Source: Isoetes taiwanensis
Taxonomy: Eukaryota; Streptophyta; Lycopodiopsida; Isoetales; Isoetaceae
DNA: 64,000 nucleotides
NCBI GenBank assembly: GCA_021234155.1
Contig: JAJEKV010000061.1
Coordinates: 1,577,950 to 1,641,949, forward strand
Direction of reading: 5' to 3'
Under the pieces are notes generated by a model that saw nothing but the letters and a program-made list of their open reading frames with translations, had not been told where the DNA came from and searched no databases. Positions 47,194-60,300 of the stretch are shown here, in pieces; the stretch's first letter is position 1, and each line of letters starts with the position of its first letter. The translations under genes and the position numbers were made by a program.

Positions 47194-47840
47194 CATTGTA
47201 ATTGATAGCTTGGATATGTCAAGGAGTACAACCTTGAAGTATATCCCCGTGATCTATTTACCTCGAGAAAGATCCTCCAATATAAGCTCTATTCATTTAC
47301 CACCTATGAACATGCATAAATTCTTGGCTCCCTGCATATTTTTCCCTCTTTCTATTTTTTTTTTTTTTTCAGATTGTCCCCTGTTAAGGGTGGGTTTGGG
47401 TATCTTATGGCCTATTATAGGCATATCTCATGATCTGACGGCCATTATTAGTGATTGTTTTTCCCACGGTAAAAAATATTTTTGTATTTTCACATATGAA
47501 TATGGCCTCAGGTTTTTGGCTTTTTGGACGCCATCTTTTTTTATGGCGATCGAAAGATCATTTTTCCCTAATATTCTTTTGTTAAACAATTGATTTTTCA
47601 CCTTTAGTTTGGACTTTTTTTTAGAACAAACTTTTTAGGCTGAGCTTTTTTTTTTTAAGAATCCTATGTCTCTCTGTTGACCCGATTTTTGACAAATCGG
47701 AGTCAACATAGAAGAACACTATCAAGGTCTATAGGGGGAGTGAAGATTAAGGGCCTAGATTAATTTGTGCTTGTTGTTAGAATCCAGGGGGCAATATTAA
47801 GTTGTTTTTTTGGTTGTTAAGCAAAAACAAAATTGGTTAA
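47191..47840. repeat. Duplicate of the LINE flank at 35,655-36,295
   Basis: Same order of landmarks as the first copy, including the TTGACCCGATTT hairpin and the purine run, ending at a GGA tract. Confidence 0.9.
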
Positions 47841-47908
47841 GGAGGAGGAGGAGGAGGAGGAGGAGGAGGAGGAGGAGGAGGAGGAGGAGGAGGAGGAGGA
47901 GGAGGAGA
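47841..47908 (+). repeat. (GGA)n tract, module boundary
   Basis: About 67 bases of GGA. Here the LINE flank joins module X (GCAAAAATTTGG), whereas at 36,296 the same flank joins module Y. Confidence 0.95.
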
Positions 47909-50900
47909 GCAAAAATTTGGAAGGTTTGAATAATATGGAAGCATGAAGTTGTGAAAAACACAGCATAAATGGATAAAGCCAAATTTATTTAAGTATGGAA
48001 TATTGAAAATGGGTATTAACATATGGTGAAAATAATATTTATGGAAAATATGGTATGTGATAGTTGTCTACAAGTTTTGGGACTTGGCCAATGGATATTT
48101 GGGTGGCAAAGGCCATATGAATAATTACCTAATGGTGTGTTTTGGTGGCATGGATGGCTCTTTATATTAGGTACGTTCCTATATTACAAAGATCTATCAT
48201 TTTAATGATGCATAAGGCATTAAATAATATGCCATATGAAATGTGAGATATTATTAGGATCTCAATCATTACTTGAGTCTTGAAAGGTGAACCTATCACT
48301 ATTTATTTATTAATGGCATGTAGTAGTTGCATGGATAAGAGCTCCTAATAAAATTTGGAGGCATATGGAGCCGTAAGGGTTTTTTATTAAAAGTTCTAAG
48401 CTATTAAATTTCGGTCCAAGATGGCGTGGTAAAAGGTGTTTGACAAAACACAAAGGTTTTTCTTTATTGTTCTTACACAGCCAAAATGGCGCTTGCGGAT
48501 TTGGGCGATGGAGGTTAACCTATGGTTTCCAATATGCTGAACCACACTACTTCTAGTCTTAGGATCTATTTGATGCCTTTGGACGTTTTGTATGCCAATG
48601 GCGTCGATTTGATGCTTAGTGTCCTTGTTGTTATAAGATTTCTGCTGGACATTAGCACCTATAATGGAATCGTGGTGTTGCTTTGGTTGCTCTTGGTCTT
48701 CAAATCTGGAGCGAGGTATCCATAGGAAGATGCCCAAAGCTGTGTATCAGAGGTACCGGACAAGAGGAACAAGGGACAAATTATTGGCGGATTTCGCCAA
48801 AAAAGAATGGCTCTAACAAAAGGCCAAATGATGGTGGAGCACTGCATAACAATGAAATCCGTGGAGCTTCCAATCAGGTTAGCCAATAATCTTCTTGTTA
48901 TGGACTATTATGTGATAATGGCTGTTTATATTCAAAATGGACTTGATGGGTGAGCGGAGCTATTCTCCTGGTCTTCTTTGCATCACTTACTCTTTGAAAT
49001 GCTAAGTTTTTCTTGTGGATACGATGCTGAAGTAATTCAAGCTCAAATGTTTCATGTGAGTATATGAAGAATATGCTAATTACACAGGCAAGTTATGAGA
49101 TGGAACTGAAATAATGCCCAAGGTGTTGCTTTTCTTCATCAGAAATCAGAAATGTATAATGTGGTAGATGAGTTAGACAACTTATCTATACTTGTTTATG
49201 GTGATGATCGGTTTCTTTGAGATAGGTTGCGTGGTAGAAAGTAGCGACTAAATGTTTGTGTTGGTGCTTGTCGGTGATGATGTTCTTTTTAGTGGATGTC
49301 TGCTCCTATAGGTAGTAGGCCTGCATTATGCCAGTTTAAAGATTAGGTTGCATGCTATCCTTGGCTCTTCCTTTCAAAATAAGATGTTCCAGCTTTTAAT
49401 GATGAGATAAGTTAGAGCATAGGCATACCGTTCTGTTTAGGTGATACGGCATGGGTGGGATGTTGTACATGTGCATGCATCATATGCTAGGCTTGGTTGA
49501 TAGCCATGTTGCTAGTTTTAGTTAGTTGCTAGTGTTTATAAGTATGTATTGGTCCTTTATATTTCAGCTTAAACTTCTGACCGCTAAGTTCTACAATACG
49601 ATAATGATGGGCCAATGATGGGTAATCGATATGCATACCTTAAAATATTGGGGCGTGCCTCTGTTAAAATATTTCTTTGGATTATATCTTTGTTATAGTG
49701 CGCTTCTAAGCTAAATGAGACTTTGCAAGTGGCGAGATATGCCTATAGTTTAAGGCATTTAATTTCCTAAATTGGTGGCTGAATTCTAACAGCCAATAAC
49801 AGTTGATTCTAAGTGTTTTAATAATGCTCTTAGGTCCTGAGTTTCTAGCTTTGATCTAGATGCATCTATTTACCAAAATAATAGGTGAAGAGGCGATGAG
49901 CGAGTGTTCTATAGCTTACCTGACGCCCCTTGTATAGTTACCATGAACTTGCTAACTTATGCATTGTTTGGGTGCAGGTAACCGGAACACTCTCTCCTGG
50001 TTTTGTTTTCAGTAGGAACATGTGCGCGTTGGTGGTTCACGAGAAGATATGTGGCCAATTTCATGTGCGCAACAAATAAATTGGTGAGACCTAACTGATT
50101 TGGGGTTATAGCCTTCAAAAAAATGAGGCCTAAGCTGCTATAATAGTTTATGGCTTCGCAATACTCCAATTGAGGATTTGAAATGGATCTGCAGATTCCC
50201 TTGGTTGATTTGCATAATTGCTTAATGTGAAGTAAAACTTTTATTGTAAAAAACAAATGAAGGACATATGAAAGAGTTACTGGTTTATTTTTCAATGGAT
50301 TAATGAAGGGCAATTTGTTTTTTATTGAAATATGAAAGATACTTATGAACAGGAAATATATTATGAACATGGAAGTATATGGTTGAATGCAAATTATCTA
50401 TTATTCCTTCGTTAGAATTGCACTGAAATTCCTTTGACAATGTTTTTCCAAAAGATTACATGTGAATTCGGTACTATTATATGAGAACATGAGATAGTGA
50501 CTACTTGTGAAGTATTACATAGGCATGGGAGTAAGAGTACCTGATGTGGCCTGGCGTAAAAACCCAGGGTAGATATTGGGAGTATGTGCTCACTTTGAAC
50601 GAAGTCTTTTAATTGTTTTTTTAAACTTTAACTGTACATAGTCTTTGTGAGAACATCATCGAAGAAGAAACTGTGACATCTATTTGGTGGAGGTATCCAG
50701 CAAACACATCATTTCTGAAACCATGAATTTATGCTGATTTCCTTTTTGGAGTTCGCATAACTAACTATTATTATGGTTTATTACAGTTTAAAGGTAATTG
50801 GCAGAAGCACCTTGATGATTTGGGATATGGAGTAATAAGAAATGCTCTCAATAAAGGTGCCCAATCTATGTTATGCCTGATTGCCAAAAAGGAGCTTTAT

Positions 50901-51204
50901 GAGGTAATTTTGAATTTTACTCATGACATACCTTATATATAGAGGGCCCAATGTGCCTTATATACTGCTCAGACCTTGGTCCAATGTGCCAGGGCTTGGA
51001 TGTTGGGTCCAATGCACCTAGCATAACATAAAATATTTTTCTAAAGTAGTGGCAATGCTGGGCATACATTGCCCTGTATGCTGATGTAATAGAATAGATA
51101 AAATATCTATTTTCTTCTGGGTAAGGAAGTAGGACCCCTCCTTTTATGGGGGGTCCTACCTCCTATAAAATGTTGGGTCCTACATCCTGAGGGAGGGATG
51201 TGGG
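47909..51204. repeat. Module X, unit 1 of a tandem array (about 3.3 kb)
   Basis: It starts GCAAAAATTTGGAAGG and ends GAGGGAGGGATGTGGG before a GAA tract. No long gene. Coding-like relics include 48,721-48,880 (near MPKVVNEVVWDKRN in unit 3) and an exon-like stretch at about 50,787-50,903. The segment 49,884-50,010 is homologous to 38,161-38,290 of module Y. Confidence 0.88.
50787..50903 (+). pseudogene. Exon-like fragment in module X
   Basis: After TATTACAG and before GAG-GTAATT the frame is open and reads FKGNWQKHLDDLGYGVIRNA, then GAQSMLCLIAKKELYE. Composition and clean splice borders suggest a captured exon. I cannot name the gene. The copy in unit 2 (about 54,135-54,250) has lost a few bases. 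Confidence 0.45.
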
Positions 51205-51243
51205 AGAAGAAGAAGAAGAAGAAGAAGAAGAAGAAGAAGAAGA
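51205..51243 (+). repeat. (GAA)n tract between X units 1 and 2
   Basis: GAA repeat; the left side is the end of X, the right side its start. Confidence 0.95.
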
Positions 51244-54200
51244 GCAAAAATTTGGAAGGTTTGAATAATATGGAAGCATGAAGTTGTGAAAAACACAGCA
51301 TAAATGGATAAAGCCAAATTTATTTAAGTATGGAATATTGAAAATGGGTATTAACATATGGTGAAAATAATATTTATGGAAAATATGGTATGTGATAGTT
51401 GTCTACAAGTTTTGGGACTTGGCCAATGGATATTTGGGTGGCAAAGGCCATATGAATAATTACCTAATGGTGTGTTTTGGTGGCATGGATGGCTCTTTAT
51501 ATTAGGTACGTTCCTATATTACAAAGATCTATCATTTTAATGATGCATAAGGCATTAAATAATATGCCATATGAAATGTGAGATATTATTAGGATCTCAA
51601 TCATTACTTGAGTCTTGAAAGGTGAACCTATCACTATTTATTTATTAATGGCATGTAGTAGTTGCATGGATAAGAGCTCCTAATAAAATTTGGAGGCATA
51701 TGGAGCCGTAAGGGTTTTTTATTAAAAGTTCTAAGCTATTAAATTTCTGGTCCAAGATGACGTGGTAAAAAGGTGTTTGACAAAACACAAAGGTTTTTTC
51801 TTTATTGTTCTTCTGCGCCAAAATGGCCGCTTGCCGGATTTGGACGATGGAGGTTAACCTATGGTTTCCAATATGCTGAACCACACTACTTCTAGTCTTA
51901 GGATCTATTTGATGCCTTTGGACGTTTTGTATGCCAATGGCGTCGATTTGATGCTTAGTGTCCTTGTTGTTATAAGATTTCTGCTGGACATTAGCACCTA
52001 TAATGGAATCGTGGTGTTGCTTTGGTTGCTCTTGGTCTTCAAATCTGGAGCGAGGTATCCATAGGAAGATGCCCAAAGCTGTGTATCAGAGGTACCGGAC
52101 AAGAGGAACAAGGGACAAATTATTGGCGGATTTCGCCAAAAAAGAATGGCTCTAACAAAAGGCCAAATGATGGTGGAGCACTGCATAACAATGAAATCCG
52201 TGGAGCTTCCAATCAGGTTAGCCAATAATCTTCTTGTTATGGACTATTATGTGATAATGGGCCGCTTATATTCAAAATGGACTTGATGGGTGAGCTGGAG
52301 CTATTCTCACGGTCTTCTTTGCATCACTTACTCTTTGAAATGCTAAGTTTTTCTTGTGGATCATGATCTTTGAAGTAATTCAAGCTCAAATGTTTCATGT
52401 GAGTATATGAAGAATATGCTAATTACACAGGCAAGTTATGAGATGGAACTGAAATAATGCCCAAGGTGTTGCTTTTCTTCATCAAAATCGAGAAATGTAT
52501 AATGTGGTAGATGAGTTAGATAACTTATCTATACTTGTTTATATTCGATGATCGGTTCTTTGAGATAGGTTTGCGGGGTAGAGAGTAGCGATTAAATGTT
52601 TGTGTTGGTGCTTGTCGGTGATGATGTTCTTTTTAGTGGATGTACGCTCCTATAGGTAGTAGGCACGCATTATACCGGTTTAAGGTCGGTAATGCATGCT
52701 ATCCTTGGCTCTTCCTTTTCAAAATAAGATGTTCCAGCTTTTAATGATGAGATAAGTTAGAGCATAGGCATGGAATTACATTTTAGGTGATAAATACATG
52801 GGTGGGATGTTGTACATGTGCATGCATCATATGCTAGGCTTGGTTGATAGCCATGTTGCTAGTTTTAGTTAGTTGCTAGTGTTTATAAGTATGTATTGGT
52901 CTCCGCTATATTTGGCTTAAACTTCTGACTGCTAAGTTCTACAATACGATAATGATGGGCCAATTGATGGGTAATCGATATGCATACCTTAAAATATTGG
53001 GGCGTGCCTCTGTTAAAATATTTGCTGGATTATATGCTGTTATAGTGCGCTTCTCGCTAAATGAGACTTTGCAAGTGGCGAGATATGCCTATAGTTTAAG
53101 GCATTTAATTTCCTAAATTGGTGGCTGAATTCTAACAGCCAATAACAGTTGATTCTAAGTGTTTTAATAATGCTCTTAGGTCCTGAGTTTCTAGCTTTGA
53201 TCTAGATGCATCTATTTACTGAAAATAATAGGTGAAGGGCGATGAGCCAGAGTGTTCTATAGCTTACCTGACGCCCCTTGTATAGTTACCATGAACTTGC
53301 TAACTTATGCATTGTTTGGGTGCAGGTAACCGGAACACTCTCTCCTGGTTTTGTTTTCAGTAGGAACATGTGCGCGTTGGTGGTTCACGAGAAGATATGT
53401 GGCCAATTTCATGTGCGCAACAAATAAATTGGTGAGACCTAACTGATTTGGGGTTATAGCCTTCAAAAAAATGAGGCCTAAGCTGCTATAATAGTTTATG
53501 GCTTCGCAATACTCCAATTGAGGATTTGAAATGGATCTGCAGATTCCCTTGGTTGATTTGCATAATTGCTTAATGTGAAGTAAAACTTTTATTGTAAAAA
53601 ACAAATGAAGGACATATGAAAGAGTTACTGGTTTATTTTTCAATGGATTAATGAAGGGCAATTTGTTTTTTATTGAAATATGAAAGATACTTATGAACAG
53701 GAAATATATTATGAACATGGAAGTATATGGTTGAATGCAAATTATCTATTATTCCTTCGTTAGAATTGCACTGAAATTCCTTTGACAATGTTTTTCCAAA
53801 AGATTACATGTGAATTCGGTACTATTATATGAGAACATGAGATAGTGACTACTTGTGAAGTATTACATAGGCATGGGAGTAAGAGTACCTGATGTGGCCT
53901 GGCGTAAAAACCCAGGGTAGATATTGGGAGTATGTGCTCACTTTGAACGAAGTCTTTTAATTGTTTTTTTAAACTTTAACTGTACATAGTCTTTGTGAGA
54001 ACATCATCGAAGAAGAAACTGTGACATCTATTTGGTGGAGGTATCCAGCAAACACATCATTTCTGAAACCATGAATTTATCCTGATTTCCTTTTTGGAGT
54101 TCGCATAACTAACTATTATTATGGTTTATTACAGTTTAAAGGTAATTGGCAGAAGCACCTTGATGATTTGGGATATGGAGTAATAAGAAATGCTCAATAA

Positions 54201-54550
54201 AGGTGCCCAATCTATGTTATGCCTGATTGCCAAAAAGGAGCTTTATGAGGTAATTTTGAATTTTACTCATGACATACCTTATATATAGAGGGCCCAATGT
54301 GCCTTATATACTGCTCAGACCTTGGTCCAATGTGCGAGGGCTTGGATGTTGGGTCCAATGCACCTAGCATAACATAAAATATTTTTCTAAAGTAGTGGCA
54401 ATGCTGGGCATACATTGCCCTGTATGCTGATGTAATAGAATAGATAAAATATCTATTTTCTTCTGGGTAAGGAAGTAGGACCCCTCCTTTTATGGGGGGT
54501 CCTACCTCCTATAAAATGTTGGGTCCTACATCCTGAGGGAGGGATGTGGG
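51244..54550. repeat. Module X, unit 2
   Basis: Same landmarks as unit 1, high identity. Differences cluster near CTG/CAG sites around 51,780-51,850, 52,255-52,380 and 52,545-52,700. Confidence 0.9.
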
Positions 54551-54596
54551 AGAAAGAAGAAGAAGAAGAAGAAGAAGAAGAAGAAGAAGAAGAAGA
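54551..54596 (+). repeat. (GAA)n tract between X units 2 and 3
   Basis: GAA repeat with one AAA interruption. Confidence 0.95.
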
Positions 54597-57351
54597 GCAA
54601 AAATTTGGAAGGTTTGAATAATATGGAAGCATGAAGTTGTGAAAAACACAAAGATAAATGGATAAAGCCAAATTTATTTAAGTATGGAATATTGAAAATG
54701 GGTATTAACATATGGTGAAAATAATATTTATGGAAAATATGGTATGTGATAGTTGTCTACAAGTTTTGGGACTTGGCCAATGGATATTTGGGTGGCAAAG
54801 GCCATATGAATAATTACCTAATGGTGTGTTTTGGTGGCATGGATGGCTCTTTATATTAGGTACGTTCCTATATTACAAAGATCTATCATTTTAATGATGC
54901 ATAAGGCATTAAATAATATGCCATATGAAATGTGAGATATTATTAGGATCTCAATCATTACTTGAGTCTTGAAAAGGTGAAACCTATCACTATTTATTTA
55001 TTAATGGCATGTAGTAGTTGCATGGATAAGAGCTCCTAATAAAATTTGGAGGCATATGGAGCCGTAAGGTTTTTATTAAAAGTTCTAAGCTATTAAATTT
55101 CCTGGTCCAAGATGGCGCGGGTAAAAAGGTGTTTGACAAAACACAAAAGGTTTTTCTTTATTGTTCTTTTCAGCCAAAAAATGGCAGCTTGCATTGGACG
55201 ATGGAGGTTAACCTATGGTTTCCAATATCTTTGAACCACACTACTTCTAGTCTTAGGATCTATTTGATGCCTTTGGGCGTTTTGTATGCCAATGGCGTCG
55301 ATTTGATGCTTAGTGTCCTTGTTGTTATAAGATTTCTCTTTGACATTAGCACCTATAATGGAATCGTGGTGTTGCTTTGGTTGCTCTTGGTCTTCAAATC
55401 TGGAGCGAGGTATCCATAGGAAGATGCCCAAAGTCGTTAATGAGGTAGTCTGGGACAAGAGGAACAAGGGACAAATTATTGGCGATTTAGCAAAAAGAAT
55501 GGCTCTAACAAAAAGGCCAAATGATGGTGGAGCACGATAACAATGAAATCAGTGGAGCTTCCAATCGAGGTTAGCCAATAATCTTCTTGTTATGGACTAT
55601 TATGTGATAATGGTCCATTTATATTCAAAATGGACTTGATGGGTGGTGAGCTATTCTCACAGTCTTCTTTGCATCACTTACTCTTTGAAATGCTAAGTTT
55701 TTCTTGTGGATCACGATCTTTTGATAATTCAAGCTCAAATGTTTCATGTGAGTATATGAAGAATATGCTAATTACACACAAAGTTATGAGATGGAACCTG
55801 AAATAATGCCCAAGGTGTTGCTTTTCTTCATGTCAATGTATAATGTGGTAGATGAGTTAGATAACTTATCTATACTTGTTTATAGTGATGATCGGTTCTT
55901 TGAGATAGGTTCTTGTGGGGTAGAGAGTATGACTAAATGTTTGTGTTGGTGCTTATCGTTGATGATGTTCTTTTAGTGGATGTCTGCTCCTATAGGTAGT
56001 AGGCACGCATTATGCGGTTTAAGGTCGGTAATGCATGCTATCCTTGGCTCTTCCTTTCAAAATAAGATGTTCCACTTTTTAATGATGAGATAAGTTAGAG
56101 CATAGGCATACCGTTCTTTTAGGTGATCACAAGATGGGTGGGATGTTGTACATGTGCATGCATCATATGCTAGGCTTGGTTGATAGCCATGTTGCTAGTT
56201 TTAGTTAGTTGCTAGTGTTTATAAGTATGTATTGGTCTGCTATATTTCAGCTTAAACTACAGCCTGCTAAGTTCTACAATACGATAATGATGGACAGGTG
56301 ATGGGTAATCTGATATGCATACCTTAAAATATTGGGGCGTGCCTCTGTTAAAATATTTGCTGGATTATATGCTGTTATAGTGCGCTTCTCGCTAAATGAG
56401 ACTTTGCAAGTGGCGAGATATGCCTATAGTTTAAGGCATTTAATTTCCTAAATTGGTGGCTGATTCTAACAAACCAATAACAGTTGATTCTAAGTGTTTT
56501 AATAATGCTCTTAGGTCCTGAGTTTCTAGCTTTGATCTAGATGCATCTATTTACTGAAAATAATAGGTGAAGGGCGATGAGCCAGAGTGTTCTATAGCTT
56601 ACCTGACGCCCCTTGTATAGTTACCATGAACTTGCTAACTTATGCATTGTTTGGAGTGCGGTGTAACCCAACTCTCTCACAGTTTTGTTTTCGGTGAGGA
56701 ACATGTGCTTGGCGTTGGTGGTTCACGAAAGATATGTGGCCAATTTCATGCGCAACAAATAAATTAATTGAGACCTAACTGATTTGGGGTTATAGCCTTC
56801 AAAAAAAATGAGGCCTAAGTTTGCTATAATAGTTTATGGCTTCGAATACTCCAATTGAGGATTTGAAATGGATCCGAGATTCCCTTGGTTGATTTGCATA
56901 ATTGCTTAATGTGAAGTAAAACTTTTTATTGTAAAAACAAATGAAGGACATATGAAAGAGTTAACGGTTTATTTTTCAATGGATTAATGAAGGGCAATTT
57001 GTTTTTATTGAAATATGAAAGATACTTTATGAGCGAAATATATTATGAACATGGAAGTATATGGTTGAATGCAAATTATCTATTATTCCTTCGTTAAATT
57101 GCAATTTTGAAATTCCTTTGACAATGTTTTTCAAAAGATTACATGTGAATTCGGTACTATTATATGAGAACATGAGATAGTGACTACTTGTGAAGTATTA
57201 CATAGGCATGGGGAGTAAAGAGTACCTATTGTGTGGCCTGGCGTAAAACCAGGGTAGATATTGAGTATGTGCTCACTTTGAACAGTCTTTTAATTGTTTT
57301 TTAAACTTTAATCTGTACATAGTCTTTGTGAGAACATCATCGAAGAAGAAA
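54597..57351. repeat. Module X, unit 3, truncated and noisy
   Basis: It follows units 1 and 2 but with many small indels and substitutions, and breaks off at CGAAGAAGAAACTGTGA (57,337-57,353), where module Y sequence begins. About 580 bases of the X right end are missing. Confidence 0.88.
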
Positions 57352-60300
57352 CTGTGAATGGAGAATTTATCCATAGAGGAAATACAACATGGCATATTTA
57401 CACGTTTTCAATTATAAGAGGTACGAGCAAAATTGTCTAGATTGTTGGGAATTAATCAAATATACATGGGCCTATATGAAAAGCAAGGGGAAAGTTGGAT
57501 ATATAGAATCATAACGTGTATTAAGTTTAAAAGGACCATTGATGTCATATAATTTTGGATAGAAAATATTAACCATTGGGTATAAGGGATGATTGTAAGT
57601 AGAGGCACATGTGGGACTTGATGATATAATGCATTGGTCTAGCATTAAAATGTTTTGCCATGTGGAAAGGTTTCTCATGTTACGTGAACGATTTCTATCT
57701 TATTGAGGACTGCTATCTGGCTGTCTGTTGACTTATAATGGATAAGCAGTTCAGTGCTGCGAGCATCTATCTTATGTTGATTGATGTTGACTCATCGGTA
57801 AAGCTGACAAACTCAGGCAGACACCGTCGGCGACTGACAGGCCAGACCGCGGCTTTTGTGCTGGGCGGTGTTTGTTAATGATGGTGCCGGATCGTTGGAG
57901 ACGGGGTCTTTCGCCGGCCATCATCACGTATTGGTGTGTCATGACGGTCAATCCTCGGGGTTTGCTGTGCCAGTAGACTTTTGTTAACATCGTTATCACG
58001 TTGCTATCTGACCAGTGGAACATGTTAACGTATGCGCCGTCATGGAAGAAATCGCTATCTTGCTTGCAATACCGTTTGAAGTTGTTGTGTGCTGCGGTTT
58101 GAGAGTCGCCTGTATTGTCATGGTGATGATATTCAACTATTAGATGTCGACTATATGTATTATATTTTACTTGTCATACATACATGTTTTCGACTGTATT
58201 TATTATTAACCCCCACACCATCACACCATCCCGAGCCGAGGGCCGTACGAGGTTAAATATACCAACCCGACACATCAACACCATTAACATTAATTAAATC
58301 CCCGCGAAACCCCCTTTGGTTTTGGAGTGCGTATTGGCGAGGGGTGGCGTGGGGCGGCAGGCCCCAGAAGTGTTTCTCAATCAGCGCCGTATCAGCATAT
58401 TACCTCAAATCTTTATAGCCACGAAAATCTTGATATACGACATAACAGAGGCCGCTAAATGCATACCCGCAAACGAAGAACTATGTCTTGATGTATGAGA
58501 ATGAGATTGGTCAATAACGTCCAGGCTGGTGCCAAAGGGGTCAGGGGACTGATGTGTTGACAGTGGGTGTGGGCCAGTTGTTATGTTAACTCAAGGTTTT
58601 GTCGAGACATGGATGGTGGGGGTTAATGGTATGGTCGGCACAGCCTGTAATGTGTGGGCGGGGCTGTAACATGTATGGTGGATATCTGTGGTTGAATATC
58701 CGCCATTTATGTTCGTATGGGCACTTCAGGTGCGATTGCATGACCAACTTTTCAGGCGCAGGCGGGCAGTGATTTTCGTGACGTGCTGTTCTTCTTAACA
58801 AATCCATTGGCGTAACCAGCAACGATGTCGTGACCTGTGAAGTGTGTTGAGTATGATATGTAACATTATAACGGGGGTTTTGTTTAACGTAATTCATATG
58901 ATTCATGTCGATATATCCCAAGTGCCTCTACAACCCCAATCTAAATCCCTTATCCCCAATCAGTTTTACCCCTTTTTTATTTTTGTTCCTTTTTGTTTCT
59001 TTATTCACTTTGGGGTTATTTTAGGTTACTTTGGGGTTCGTGGAGGTGGCCATACCTCCCACATCTGTACCATCTGCCTCCACAGGGGTTGAGCCACTGG
59101 CCAATGCAATAGGAAGATAGAGAGGAAAAGAAGGCGCCCTCTCGATAAGGATATATTCAGGAGCTTGATTCTTGGCTAAGCGGCCGAACTGTCAGGTCAA
59201 GTTCTATTTTAGATTGTGAGGTTGATTTGGAGAATTTGGGCATTGATCAAATTTGGGGCAAAACTAAGAGCAGTCACGAGCGAGAGATGCATCCGTGTCT
59301 GTCGGGTCAAAGATCCTCTCCTTTTCCTTGTCACAGTAGATTAAAGTAAAGGATGATTCTGTTTGGTCGAAATGGATGAAAAGAAATTTTGGATTATAGT
59401 AGGCCGACCAACCGCAGTGAAAGTAGTGACCCTTTTGTGGTAACCTGCGAGATATGAAAGACCCAAGTCACAAAAAAACAAAACATTTTGATGGAAGATG
59501 ATCACGAGGCCATACGTACAATGGCAAAGCGATTGAACTTATGAAAACCCTTCAAGGTCCTGACTGTAAGCACACAATGATCCTATGCACGCATCTCAGT
59601 CACGGGTAAATTTGGTGGAAGTGAAAGAACAACATATTGTGCCGATCTCTACTCCAGGTTAGATTGCTCCGAACTCATCGAACATGTAAAGTTATCACCT
59701 TCTCAGTTACCATCTCTGTTGGAAGACATTCGAGATAAAAGTCAAGTTTCGATTCACTATCTGAGAATCTTGTCCTACGTAAACCGGTCACGGTAATACT
59801 GATTTCATGCAGGTCATTGAGCCATGAGAAACCCTTAAACATCTATTAAAACTTGGTAGATAAATTCCAGCTGCTTCCGGCCATTTCTAAGGTATGTTAT
59901 TTCCTCACTTTGAAACGAAATTGTTGTTTCCATGTGAGAGGCCGCGTCGATATGGTTTTCCTTGCGAGTCGGGGGCTTGTTAAACAACAATTCCGATTCT
60001 TTTATTTGGTTAACTCAAATTAGTCACGTAGAACAAATGAAAAAGTAACAGTAATGGATCCAATTTTTATTCTAAAGTGAAACTTCTTGTTGATTTTCTA
60101 TTGTTTTCATTCTTACATTAAAGCTCAATATTTTCCTTCTCCTATTTGCATGGCGTTATCCACCATATAATTGGATAGGAATCTAAAGACAATGCGTTAT
60201 GTGAAACTCTACTTGGCTATTATGGCTTCTACATTTGGGCTGTATATATGATTAATGCATTATGTGAAATACAACTCTCTTGGCTATTAGCAAGCTACAT

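Noticed and set aside
49170-49300. Copia-like reverse transcriptase motif (ILVYSDDRFFEIGS-like in unit 3)
   Set aside because: A YxDD-like string alone, with no neighbouring RT blocks and different readings in the three X units.
57772-59092. ORFs in the noisy Y copy, for example 58,316-58,498 and 58,586-58,921
   Set aside because: They arise where clean Y has non-coding foldback sequence; created by indels in unpolished sequence.
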